Below are positions 12,573 through 25,399 of a DNA stretch of 64,000 nucleotides, one piece after another (position 1 is the first letter of the stretch; each line of letters begins with the position of its first letter). The stretch is from Lycocorax pyrrhopterus obiensis (lineage: Eukaryota > Chordata > Aves > Passeriformes > Paradisaeidae), in assembly GCA_014706295.1 (NCBI GenBank), contig JACSVZ010000007.1, positions 3,605,699 through 3,669,698 of the forward strand, given 5' to 3'. Both the position numbers and the translations under genes were made by a program. The notes beneath the pieces are model-generated. The model was not told the DNA's origin and ran no database searches. It saw nothing but the letters and a program-made list of their open reading frames with translations.

Positions 12573-13937
12573 GTAAGTACTTTAAGCCCATGTATTAATA
12601 AAAGCCATCCTAACTTTGCCTTCACTTGTGTGTGGGTCACCTGTTTCCTTTGCTGCACGGTTCCAGAGACCAGGCAATACCTCCTGCCCACTGTGCTCCA
12701 TAAGGTGGATGTGTTTCACTCAAATTACACATTTGCATAGTGAATCCCACAAGGCTGTTAGCCCCATAGCTGTGTTTCAGCCTTCCCATGTCATCTCTTC
12801 TTGTGACCCTGGCTCTCCTTGTAGTTTTTGCACCAGGAACTATGGGAGTACTGAGGATGCAGATCTGGGTGACCAGCTGCTGTCAGCTGCTTTATACTGC
12901 TAGAACGTCAGAAAAAGTTCTGGAAAGCACTAGGCTGTAACCCAGCAATGAAACCTGTTTCAGCAAATGATTGGGCACAAGTGAAATAAATGTCTTCTTG
13001 CAAGCCAGTTTGAGAGGAAACAGGTGGTGTATGGTTATTACAATGCACAGAGAACAACTCTTGGGATACAACTGGAAATAATTCAAAAGACAGCAGTGAG
13101 TCCATTGTAAATACAAAACAGGGTATGATGTAACTGGCTTGTGATAAGCAGGGGTAACCAGTGGGCAGCCAAAGACGTAATGTTTTGTTCTTATGCATTA
13201 ATCACCTAGTAATGATGTGGAAGCAAATGGCAGCAGCTTAGGTGAGTGATTCCATGTCTCTACTGTGCTGCTCTCCGGTAAGCCTTCTCTCCCTGGTTGT
13301 AAGGGGGAGCCTCCAACTGAATTTGCTGGAAGAGATCAGTGAGCTGCCTCATAAATATTGGGAAAGGTCACTGACAGTCCAACAGGACACAAAAGATCTG
13401 AACACAAGGGTTTTCCTGACGTTAATAAATAGTGACTCTGTTATAAAAAAAAGAGTAGGCATAATACTGAAATGACAGAAATAAACATTGGTCCTCCTGA
13501 TATTTTTAGATATTGTCAGCTGACAGGGCAGATTGTGAAGGACTGAAAAATGACGAACATAACTATGACTCTCTTCCTCCCCCCCTCAAAAAAAAGAAAG
13601 GGGGGGGTAGGGAAGAGAGAGAAGAAAGAAGGCTCTGCTGGCAGCCTCAGGATAGTTAGTTTCAAAAGCATGTGTGGGGGAAAATATGAGAAACAATCTT
13701 GTGGGATTCAGTGAGGAAACACTTCAAAAATATAATTTGATTAGGACACAGCCTGTATGATTCAACGAGGGGGAGGAGGTATTGCCTGGAATATGCATCT
13801 GACAAACTTTTACATCAAGAATTACTAAATTACTGTCATGCAGCCATGAAGTAGGGGCCAGAACTCTTTTTTTTTTTTTACAAACTCATGAACTGCAACT
13901 TTTTGAGTTACTGGCATCTATGACGTGAATCAGCACC

Positions 13938-14047
13938 ATGAGGTTACTTTTCCTTCTGGTTCCATTGATGTATTCTTCTTTGTTATTTTTATCACAGTAT
14001 CATGTGCTGCCTACCCTTCCTAAGCTCTCTGTTGGACTGGAGAGCAG
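13938..14047 (+). other. Exon-like stretch ending at CAG|GTAAGG (weak)
   Basis: Two readings are possible. (1) A first coding exon: an ATG at 13938 in good context (caccATGa) opens a hydrophobic, signal-peptide-like start (MRLLFLLVPLMYSSLLFLS) that runs in frame to a consensus donor CAG|GTAAGG at 14047/14048. (2) A 50-nt internal exon, 13998-14047, preceded by a pyrimidine-rich tract and a CAG acceptor; two of three frames stay open. A pyrimidine-rich tract naturally encodes Leu/Phe, so the signal-peptide look may be a by-product. I recognise no protein. Confidence 0.2.
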
Positions 14048-14178
14048 GTAAGGAAAAGGAATCCTTCACTGTAGTGCGCAAGAGAATGTCAGATTTAATA
14101 TGAAGATGATTCAGGCTTTGTGCCTGATCAGGTGGACTTTGGTGTCATTACAGAACATCATTCAGTCACTGCCAATTG

Positions 14179-14206
14179 TTTATTATTATTATTGTTATTA
14201 TTATTA
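14179..14206 (+). repeat. (ATT)n microsatellite with one interruption
   Basis: Nine or so ATT/TTA units with a single G interruption. Simple repeat. Confidence 0.9.
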
Positions 14207-17200
14207 CTGTATTGCAGCTGTGCCTATAGATGCATTGCTATGAACATGTAATACTGATCAATACCAAGGAAAATAAGTCAGTGGAATCAAAAAAAGATGT
14301 AGAATGTTAGAAAGACACAATTATTTAGAGAAGTATTTAAGCATTTAAAGGCTGCAGCCTGTAACTTTTAACTGTAAATGGAATGTAGAATGCTATATTT
14401 TGCATCATAACACAAGGAAATTGGGCAGAATCACAGTGTGGGACCTGCTCCACTAGCAAAGGAAATAGAAAGGAGAGAGTAGGCTCTGAAATCTCCTTTT
14501 TAGTGGCATTTCTGTCAGGGCTTCAAGGAGGATTATGCAGTGTACAACTGTACAAACAGTACAATGCCAGTCATTTTCTTTCACAGAACTGAGCTCTTAT
14601 CACAGCTTTTCCTTTTTTTTTAGCTGATGATCCTTAAGTCCAATTTTTGCTACACTCATTCACGTAAAAAGTTGTAGAGTGTAATTTTTGCTTCAGATCT
14701 AGATGTTGACTTTCTGGAAAGCAGGCAGCCAGAACTTGGCTCTCAGTACTCTCCAGCACCTTGCTAATGACCTATAGTTGAAGATCTGTTTTGCTTTGAG
14801 GGAAAATGAGAGTTAGTAAATATTCAAAAAGGAGATGATCTGCTTAGTGCAGTGTCTGGAGAACTCTCTTGGAGAAAAGATACTGTGTGCTATCTCTGCT
14901 TTTATGCACTTATCCTAAGTAATTTTGATATGGAAGCTTTAGGAATGCATCTGGGAAGGTAAAGAGAATACTTTATTTCTAAGAGTTGCTGTCAACAGAG
15001 GAAAATTCCAGAGGGGAAAATAGATACTGTATCCTTCATGAGCGTGTTGTTAATATAATATGCTGTGACTCAGGAAAATCTTTCATCTTAGTACTGATTT
15101 ATCTCATTTTAAAAAAAACGTATTTTTTTACTATCTATTGGCAAGATGGTATCTTTTGTCGTTCAGATATTTAGGAAACCTACAACTTGTGCAGAACCAC
15201 ATGAAGCATTGGAAAAGATGCTTATATGAACCTCATCAGTTATAAGATTATTAGCACTGAATGAAAGTACAAAATTGACATCAGTATGACATTCTCTTTT
15301 GAGGTCTGTTCTACATTAAAAAATCGTTGTTTATTAGATGCTAAATAGTTATTTAGTTAAAGTACACTGTTTCGAATATTTTCCTTGAAAGGACCATTCT
15401 GGAGAGAATTGGACAGAGCTATTAATATTTGCTTTATGTCCGTGTTTGCAGGCCCGATTCACCAATATCTGCTTAAAGTTAATCATATTTCATTCCTTCA
15501 CTGAAAGTCCACTGTAATGTACTGAAACTCATGAGACACTTTAACTACAGGCATAGATGAACTGAACTAGAAAAAATTGACTAAAATACTAATAACATTC
15601 TATCTCACACTAGGTCTTGCCACTTAAAATCATTGCACATGTGATCGCTGGATATGCTCTTTTGCCATAGTGTTTATCTGATTCCAATGAAAACCATGAA
15701 AGGATACCCAGTTTCATGCAAAAACTCTCCCTGGTGTTATACAAAGAAGTTAATTGTTAACCATTCTTTTTTCCACCACATTGTTAAGTCAGAACATTTT
15801 AGGGATGGTATAATAATCCTTAAACTAAAGAACGTATAAGTATAAAGTGTTTAGAGTTTGAGAAGTCTCCAGGCTAGAAATTTAAATCAATATTGCCTTA
15901 AAAAAACGGGGTTGTAAGTTGGTGTTTTAGTTCAATGCTGGCTCTATAAACAGGTTGTGGATTGTTGCCCTGTTAATTTAGGGTTATTTAAAAAAAAACA
16001 AACATGGCTGTGAATGTACGTGGTAATTAGATGATTCATTTAACCGGGGCTGGGCTTTTAAAAAGGGGTGTTTCACCTGCTGAGAGATTAATTAAAACAG
16101 GTAGTAAAAATGAAAACTACCCCCCTAGTAATAATTAAGATCAGAATTACTAAGTTCAGACTCAAAAGGTCAGAATAAAAAATTTGCAGATATACTGAGA
16201 ATTCAAAGTATGAAATGTGAGGGTCACTGTATATCTTCTGATTTTGTTTCTAGAAGTTATTATTTTGACATTCTCAAAACAACAAACTGATCTTTTTGTT
16301 GATTTGATCAAATTTGCTAATTTGTATATTTTCCTTCATTCTTAAGTATTGAAAAAATAATGAACATTCCAGAGAAACTGTTGTTCAGTTCCCTGAGTAA
16401 AGAAAGCCCTACCAAAACCAGTGATTCTTTGCCAAAATAGATGTTCATGGATGTTATACCTGGGAAAAAATTTTGAGTTGTTTTATGATACTACGTCTTT
16501 TACTGTGTCTGGCTTAGGAAAGTATCTAGTTGTTTTTAACCTTTGTTTAGAAAATGTTTCCTTTGTCAATAGTATGAGGAAGTGCATAACCTATTTTAAA
16601 TCTTTCTGGAAATAAAAGAGAGTGACCAGCTTTATTAGTGGAAGTCAAATGCTATTGTATATATTACAGGCAAGTGCAGACTTCTAGCTGAGGACAACCT
16701 GTAGCTTCTACTCCTTTAGCAGCAGTGGGGAAAAGAATAATTCTGAATAATTCACAAACTTTCTATCAAAAAGCAGAAAAACTGGAATTGTGTAGTTAAA
16801 GACAAGAGCTCATGAGCTCTACCAGGAGAAGTAGAAATTCTATTAGAGAGTCACAATGGTGTTTCTTACAAAAAAGAAGTGAAGCTTTTCTCTCATTTTC
16901 TAATTATCTTCTATTTTCTGGAAGTGTGACTCCTCACATCTATATATAAACACCTAGAAGTTGTTGTATAATCTAAATAAGCTGTATAGAAAGTGATGAG
17001 AAAAATGACGTCTGCAGGATGTGGCTCATCCCACATATTTAAATCACTATTGACAAGCTTCTGACAACTTTTTAAACAGAAACGCTTCATATTTAATTTG
17101 TTCAACCATTCCTCCTTCTCAGTTTCATTCCTTATCAGTTCCAGATAGAGTCTCAGGTTATTACATGGTTGGCAGGAGACCGGGCTTGCAAAGGCACTAC

Positions 17201-20200
17201 AGCAAACAGCATTTATGGGTCAGCGAACTTCTTCGCTTTGCAGGAACACTGCACTGGGACCGGTTTAGCTCATTTTCCTGACCACGGCGTGCAACTCAAG
17301 TGTTTGGAGAGCACCTTCTCAAAGCAAAATTGGCATGATTCACAGTTGCATCCAAGCCTGTTCTCTACTGCCACATCCACTTAAGCTTCAAAACAAGTTC
17401 TTAATGGGTTTAATCGTATTTAAAATTTTAATCTTTTTCAACATTATTACAATTGCCTTTGGCAAAAATCAGAAGTATACTGAGCTCCACATGACTCAGA
17501 CTCAAAACCAAGTTTAGTGTATTCAAATCCTTGTGAATCACCACTTCTTTAGACAAGACTTTAATTTTTGGGCTGTTTTTGCACCTTTAATTACATTATT
17601 GTATATGTGATTAAAGAGAATATCTAAGAAATATTCGTGCCTCTTACAGACTTATTCACTGTCTAGTCAGGATGGAATTGAAATATATTCTCTCTCTTCC
17701 TTTCTCTCTACAAGCTGACATAAAAGATGAGTGGGTTTTAAGGGTTCTTTCTTGAGGATATCTATCTATTCTCACTGGGTCACATAATTAGAAGTGCAGA
17801 TTGTGGCTTATTATATCTCAAATAATAGCTTTTTTGAATCTCAAAGGTCTTCCCTTAACTTCATACCTACAAATAACATGATACTTTTTGATTTTGAGAT
17901 CACCTTTGGCAGATCTGCGATAGTGTATTTTATTCTCTCTTCCTTGCTCATTCTGCACATATACCTGTGTGAAATTTGAAAGAGATTCTGCAAACCTCAG
18001 TCATGGGGAAGAATACCGTATTGAATATGCCTCTTTTAAATGCAACTCCTCTGTTCTGGAAAGCAAGCCTAAAAAATTAATCCCTCAATCAGTGTGGTTC
18101 TAGAGTACACTGAAGGTACAGAGAAACTTAATATTTCATAGAAAATACCACTCTTCTTTTTATAAACCTCATCAGAGGTATATCACGAAAAGCAATGTTT
18201 CGTCATCAGTTGAAAGTAGATCCTGAATGGATACAAGATTTTCTTTGTTTCTGACCCATAAATTACGAAGAACCACTGAAAATGAAAGTGTGTAAACCAT
18301 ACTGAAGTTGCATTTTGGTTTATGCTTCTGAGATCCAGGATTTCCCTGGAAAAGAAAACGGCCTTTAGAAATGTGAATGAACTGACATCTTAAGTGTGAA
18401 GTGGAATAATGACAGCTTAAACAAGAGATAGTAACAATTAATAACAGCTCATTTTTTCAAGATTCAAATTGCCAACCAATGGGCACATACACACGCTGCT
18501 TCTATTTCTTATTTTATATCATGACCGCATTGTTTTCACAATGGTTAGAAGCTCCAGTTAATTCTCTGATAGAATCTACGAGGTAGGTATACATTGTGAC
18601 ACTCTGAAAACCACTCCTGAAGAGCTGTATTTAAATTCACATCTTCCCTTTGCACTTACTTGCATCTCTAATGCTCAGCTGAATTTGAGATAACAACTTA
18701 TGACGTTTACTGTGTTCCATTATGCAACATAACATGTATGTGTGTTTCCATGTGTGCACAGTTATATTTGTATTTATAAACACCAAACTGTGCTCATCCT
18801 TTTCTGAGAGCTGTGGGTCAGAGGGAGAAACTCTACTTGTGTCATACAAGAAAAATGAAGTGGCCAAAAGCTTTCATGCCTGTCTTTGGCTCCTGTGTCC
18901 AGGGACCACGTGTGGGATTGCTAGAGAGGGATGGAAAGGGAAATGACAATAATATTGAACTTAGGCTTGAACTTACACTCTGCAGCCTGCAGCTAGGAGA
19001 GGAATCATCGTCAAATTTTATTTCAGTAAGTGTCCCTCATTTAACCCATTGGTATCTATCAGTTTATTACAACGACTGTTCAACTGAAGTGTGTTACTGC
19101 ACGGTGTCAGTCTTTTAAAACCTTTACAAATTCCTTCAGTGAGCTGTTTCAGATGATGTTAAGTGAAAAAAAAAATCAGACTGTAATGACAGTGCATTTT
19201 TTAATTAAAAATTTCAGCAGAACATGCTACAAGTTTTCAGGACCATGCACATACATAAAAATCAAATCAAACTAAGATATTTGCTTGGTCCTGTGACAAT
19301 GAATTTTAAACTCCTCTTTTTGTTAATTCTTTTCTGAAATTACCCATCAACTGCAGTCTCGCTCCCTTTCTCTTCTTACATAGTGTTTTTTACATACTTC
19401 TTTTCGTTGCTTCTTTTATGACTACTTCTTTTAGAGTAATATAGCATAATAATGTAGTAATTCAAAAGCAGTGCACTTCCCACATTAAAAATACCACCAT
19501 TTGCTATGAAACTGCATTTAACAAAACTTCATGTCAGATACGTGCAAACCCTCAGGCTAGAAGATTTTGAAAGGCAAAAGTTTTTGACTCTACACAGCCA
19601 GTTTTGTTTATATGGATATTGGTATTGGTGACCTGTAATTTCAGTGGCTTAAAGATTTTACTTTACTGGAGTGCTTTTGTACTTTGACTGTCTGGTAGAC
19701 TGGTATGATAGCTAAAAAATTTGTGAATTTAGAAGAAATGCATGATGGGAAGCAGAGTATTCTGGCTTGCCTGCTATTGAGCACTGACTATGTAAAAATA
19801 TCTGGACTTAAGAGGAACTGTATCCTTGCAGAACAGATAATAGAAGCTTTAATTTCAAAATAGCAATCTGCACATCTGAGGACTGTAATCTGCTTTCCTG
19901 AGGGCAGTCAGTACACAAGTTTGCTTCAGAAGACAGACTGGGAATTGATTCAAATACTTGTATATTTTGTTCTTGCTTCTTTGTTCCAAGGGAAATTATT
20001 GTCTCTAGCTCTTTTCCTCCTGTTTCTTTTTCATATTCAATGGTATACAGAGAAATGTAATATTCATTCAAAATCTTCTGACCAGATATACTCACAGTGT
20101 GATATTTACATTATAAAATTACATTCTTAATGAGAGTCAGCTTTGTCTAGACCACTGCTAAATCAAGATGTACTTTCAGATATCTCCTGGTCACTTTCTT

Positions 20201-20834
20201 GCCAATGTGCAGCAATTGGGGCATGAAAATATCAGTATTCCATTGTAATGCCTTGAGCCACTGTCTGTATCTAAAGAAACACTTGTGGGAGATCTATAAA
20301 GCAATATTAGAAGACAGTTACTGGTATAATAAGGAAACAAGGCTCTTGGAGTGTAATCAAGTTAAAATTATATGCTCATAAACAAATGGCATAATTATTT
20401 TATTAAATGTCTAAATAACTTTTTGATTTCTAGAATGATTTCTTTTAGCAAGTAATGAAATATTTAACATGAGAGATAACAGACTTCCTTACGCAGAAAG
20501 TTTTTCAGCCTTTCATAGAGGAGAAAGGCTGTCATTATGCTCTCTAGAAAAAATGGATTCTAAACCAGTTGAGTCAGGCTTATTTGACATTGCTCACAGT
20601 GCAGACTGTTGTTGGTATTTGAAGGCAGTCCAGCTCTGAGCTGTAATTATGATGACAGATCTATTCGTGTTTGTTGGTGCTGAGGATAGACAGCTGTTTT
20701 CACTTGCTGGCTTACAGTTTGACAACTGCAGTCCCAACAAATGCTTTTGATGTTCATACATGACAGAAATAAAAAGATCAAAAATCACACATAAAATGTC
20801 CCATCCTCCTCCTCTTTATCTTTTTCCTGAATCC
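14207..20834. other. AT-rich non-coding stretch, no gene recognised
   Basis: No gene or repeat family is recognised across this 6.6-kb block. The longest open frame (18813-19118, 101 codons) shows no known motif. A perfect 16-bp palindrome lies at 16805-16820, and a patch at 15990-16140 has the feel of a conserved non-coding element; both are described in the findings. 17160-17400 is somewhat richer in CG than its surroundings but stays unassigned. Confidence 0.55.
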
Positions 20835-20945
20835 ATAGAAATGTAGGTCTTGTAGGGACTTTGGGGGATTTACCAAGTCAGATCTAAGGCAGTCAGAGCC
20901 ACCCAGAGCACATCAGTCTATGTTGGTTTGTGTCTTCTTACAAAA
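20835..20945 (-). mobile_element. Probable ancient CR1/L3-like LINE 3' fragment
   Basis: The plus strand reads 'atagaaatgtaggtcttg' followed by 'tagggactttgggggatt' and 'accaagtca', which resembles the reverse complement of an old CR1-type 3' end (ATAGAATTGTAGG..GGAAGGGACCT..TCATCAAGTC). Divergence is high and the match is from memory, so it may be mistaken. Confidence 0.4.
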
Positions 20946-23900
20946 GGTATGGCTTTCTAGATGAGGTCTGGATTGATTATTCAAGAGGTAGATTCTTTTC
21001 CTGGTTTTGCTCCAGGATTTCCTTGGCCTAGGTTAAATCAGTTGCTGAATTCTACCTTCCCATTCACCCTAATTGTAGGCTTCCCATTCTTTCAAATTAT
21101 TCATGTCTACAGAAGCCTCCATGGTGAAGGTCTGACTTCAGATGAAGAGCTTTAGGTGTTACTCAGCTCAGGTTTTCTCTCTGCTCGCCTTGCTCCTCCA
21201 ATGTGTCAGCAACCCTTCAGTCTTATTTTACCTTCCCTATCCTACCACATATGCTTAAAGCTAGAGCTGTTACTCTGTATAGAGCTAGGCATTAAATGAA
21301 TATGGATAAAAATATAAGCTGTAAATTCTTGGCCTTCTACAGAGCCATCCTGTGAATTTGTTTCACAGAGCACAAATAACAGCTCTATTTTCCTTCCATT
21401 TGAACTCAGGTATTTCATTCATGTTTAGTTACTTCTCTGTGCATTTTGTAGGACAGGCTCATAATGAAATAGATATGTCTGTTTGTATGGTTGGGAATCA
21501 AACCTAGTTTCTGTGAAAAATGTTTTTCTATTCTTTCATAAAAATGAAATTAAGAAATCAGTATGTATAATTTTACTAGGCACACCTCTGATGGGTATTT
21601 GCTTTGGCTAGGGCACTGCCACCAGGCTATTATTACCACATGTATTCAAATGACATTTTATTTCCTACTCTGCATTTCTGAGCAGCAGGCTGCTTTAGCT
21701 ACTGCAGAGTCACATCTACAGAAAAGGGACAGATGTTCCACATTTTTCTTTATGAAACTGGAGAACCTTTCAAATTCACTAACTAAAATGCCACCAAAGA
21801 CACATTGTACAATAGATGACATTGTCCTAAAGAGATGAAGAAAATTTACTATTTAAATTCCCAGTAGAATTCCCAGGGCATACTTGATATAATTAGTAAT
21901 TGTATGCTCAATGGGCACACATAGTAAAGGATAGTCAGTTCCTTCCTACTATTCTAATAATGGGAGAGTGCATATAGATGTCTATTCAAAAGAGAGGATA
22001 CAAGACTACTGCTAACAACTGTAAGAGAGAAAGAGAAAGACAGGATGAGAAAGTTTAATTAACAAGTACTACCCAGAGAGATATTTTGAAGAAAGAATGA
22101 CTCATAGGATAATAATGCAACTTTGCCAGTGGCCAGGATAGGGAGGAAGAATACAAAGGAACAGCTCGCTTTTAATGAAGTAGATTTAGTTGCTGCATCT
22201 TTAGGAAGCTGAAAACATACCTTTGTTGCCCACTTACTTATTTCCTTGCTGTATGTTCCAGTTTAAGTTAAAAAAAAAAAAGGAGGGGGGCTGTTTTCTT
22301 TATTACTCTGGTAAGGTCAAGGGGTCTGAGGTATATCTTTTGCAATAGAAAGAACTCTTTGTACCAAAAATAGTATCAGGAGAAAATTAAAGTCAGAATA
22401 AAAGGTAACATTTTGCCAAAGATTACCTCTCAGTCCAAAGTTTTACGTGTTTCTCTAGAGCTACAATATTTCCTGAAACTAACAGTTTTCAAAGGCGCTG
22501 TTATGGTACCTCTAATACCACTGGAATGGACTGGATCTGTTATGACCTTACCAGAGTACTGCTCTGATGGGGACTGTGGCCATCAAGAATCAGGGCTTTT
22601 AATTAATCTTATCAGTTCAGTAGAAGGGATTTAATTTGAATCCCAGAATGTTTTCTGTATTCCCCTCTGTTCTTAAGGCATGCATGTCAATGTGACTAGA
22701 ATATTTCTTGGAGTATCCTAATATCCTGAAGTATCCAGTTATAGGCAGGAATATATCAGAAATATGTCTATTTCAAGTCACTACTCATTGTGTTGACTTG
22801 GAAATTTCTCATAAAAGAGAAGTAATTTCTGAACAGAATTGTGCCAACCCATTTTCATTGTGGCGTTTTCAGATGTATGACAATTCCAACTTCCTTTGGC
22901 AAAAGAAATTAGAGATGGAGTAATCTGGCAACAAATGAAGCTGTTCATTGTACTGCCTGAAGAAGAAACTGGATTTTACCTAATGAGGCTGGAGGTAGTG
23001 CTTCATTTGGCAAACTGTGATCACATGAGGAACAATGTTTGCTCAAGATTAACAAAATTGTTTGTAGCAAGTGTAAACAAATGTAATTCTCTGTTTCCAC
23101 AGCACAATTCCCCATTTTAGGGAGGAGTTGTCTATCCCAAGATCTTAGTAAATACTTACACAGTGAGACATTTCAGACACAGCTGATGGGTAGAAAGAAG
23201 GGAGACTCCAACGAGGATGTCCTTGAAAGTGAAACCTATGGTGTATTATTGTTCAGAACAGGATAATTTTTGCCATAGACATAAGTGCATTCTCTGAGTT
23301 TTGATTCTGTGATGACCCAGCACTTCATTCATGTCTTCAACTTCTGTGGCAAACTAATGCTCAATTTAGACCCTGACTGAAAGTGGTTCATGTGTGTGAG
23401 ATATATGAAAGGGCACTACTAAACCACTGTAGTGTGTCTTCTTCTTCCCAGCAGTATTTTGTAATACTTTATCTTTGGTCAGCATCACTGAGAAGGTCAG
23501 ATAGCTGTCTTGTCTATTTTATAAAAAATATTTTTATGCTCTTATATCTGTCCTGTTCAACATCTCTACCATAAAATTGTTTCAGTTCCAAAAAGTCACC
23601 ATGTTTGTTGTGGTGTCAGTTTGGTAATGCATTGTGATATAAGTCAAGCTGTCTTAATTGATCAGTTCCTACAATGTGTTACAATATAGCTTCCATAATG
23701 TCATTCTGACACGCGTCAAGTATGTCCTACTGTGGGAAGAAAGATGTTAAAGAGTCTATTTCTTTCGAGTAGGTCTCATGATTCATTAACACAAAGTTTC
23801 AGCCCTTGTAAATAGGCAAAATGTAAAGTAAGATATTCTTATATCTATGAGATGTATTTAAAGGGATTTCCTATAGCATATTATATATTTGAGTTATATA

Positions 23901-25008
23901 TTCCTAATTTTTTTCTGTGCTACATTCTATTTATTTGTCTAACTGTTGCTTTTTCAATTTTCAAAATAAAGTAAGTTGTGCTAATGTGCCATATGCAGAT
24001 GCTCTGCTTTTTGTGCAGAAAGAGGTTTACAAAATTTCACATATGAATTATAGAGCAATTCTTTGTTATTCTTTATGTTTTCAGCTTAGGAAACTTGAAA
24101 AAAGCTAAAATTAATGTTATTAATTTTTTGGAGCAGACATGGCTCATTTAACCTCAGCAATGCTTATAAGGCACATGTATCTGAAAGACATAACTAGGGT
24201 TGTGGGTCTGAGCTTTTATAGATCCAACATAATATCGTGAAGAGAAGGCTTTTAGTGGTATTCTAGGATGTATAAATTTGCAGATAGGAGTGAATCAAAT
24301 GAAGCTAGACTGGTGATATATGATATTTTGATGTCTTGAGAGTTTGATTTTGGTTTTAAGAAACAATATGGTGATCAATATGCTTCCAGAACAAGAAAAG
24401 TCAGTACCAGTCCATAGTAACGGTCTATATACTGCCCATCAAGCTGTTCTTTGGTGAGCTGGAATTGCTATTGAGAATTTCTGATGTTTTTCTAATTTTT
24501 TTTCAATAGTTAGTAATCCCAAAGCCAAAACTGAGGGAAATCAGAAATTTTGTCTTATGTAGATCTGGTGAAAGTAGTATTAGTGTATTAAAGGAAAAGG
24601 GAAATTTTGTATGTGAGAATTCCAGAAAGCAGATGAGTGAGTTGGGGAGTTTAGGATGGTTGTATACAGTCGACATGTCTTGACTTTTCATGATAATTTT
24701 TGTTTATCCTTAAAGGCTTTAAAACATATTTCAGGAGCAGGCCCCATATGTTTCTGGATATTTCTACTTGCTCCTCATTCATCCTTTTGTGTCATGAGCC
24801 CCACGAACCATAGCACACAGCTGGAGCTATCAAGCTCCATACAGTAGAGGGAATAAAGAGGAAGATTGTAGAGCAGAGGCAGAATAAGAAGGTCTCACAC
24901 ACTTTGTAGTTCTGCCTTTCAGTTTCCAAACACAGAACCCCAGAAAAAAGGTCTCAGTGTCTACTGCCAGTCCTGCAGCTGTGGATGGAACTGGTGATTT
25001 TGCACGGT
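20946..25008. other. AT-rich non-coding stretch, no gene recognised
   Basis: No coding or repeat signal that I can name. The open frames (at most about 90 codons) fall in many overlapping frames without a family resemblance. An A-rich and G-rich patch lies at 22270-22291. Confidence 0.55.
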
Positions 25009-25399
25009 TGTGGTGGAACATCATCTGGCAACTAAGGCCCAGGCAGCTGCTCGCTCCCTGCCCCAGCGGGATGCGAAGAGGTTTGGGACAGTAAAAGCAA
25101 GAAAACTCCTTGAGAAAACTCCTGGGTTGAGATAGACATTTTACTAGGTAAAGCAAGAGCCACATGCAAAACAAAACAAGGAATTAATTCACTGCTTCCC
25201 ATGGGCAGGCAAGTCTTCAGCCATCTCAAAGAAAGCAGGGCTCCATCATGTGTGATAGTGACTTGGGAAGACAGATGCCATCACTCCAAATGTCTCCCCC
25301 ATTCTGTCTTCAACACCATTTTCAGAACAAAACCGAAACACAGTCTCATACTAGAAACTATGATAAAAATTACCTCAGAAAAAAATTACTGCCAGCACA
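25009..25399 (-). mobile_element. ERVL-type LTR, probably solo
   Basis: On the plus strand this begins 'tgtggtggaacatcatctgg' and ends 'ttactgccagcaca', so the element runs on the minus strand with TG...CA termini. Internal phrases match an avian ERVL-type LTR I know well: 'cagctgctcgctccctgcc' (25049-25067), 'gggttgagata' (25123-25133), 'actgcttcccatgggcaggc' (25190-25209), 'agcagggctccatcatgtgt' (25236-25255) and 'acttgggaagacag' (25261-25274). The length of 391 bp fits. No matching target duplication is visible. The 3' portion around 25300-25399 is more diverged. It is probably related to the LTR at 9940-10343, although the two have drifted far apart. Confidence 0.88.

Larger units (their letters stand above)
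11698..14178. other. Non-coding stretch with two exon-like signals
   Basis: No repeat family is recognised. Two short open stretches next to consensus splice donors are listed separately. A poly-C/poly-A/poly-G patch lies at 13577-13610 and a T run at 13867-13879. 'attaataaaa' at 12594-12603 offers an AATAAA hexamer right after a short open frame. Confidence 0.5.

Noticed and set aside
9940..25399. The two ERVL-type LTRs as the two ends of one provirus
   Set aside because: They are on the same strand, but they are about 15 kb apart, strongly diverged from each other, and the DNA between them is not retroviral.
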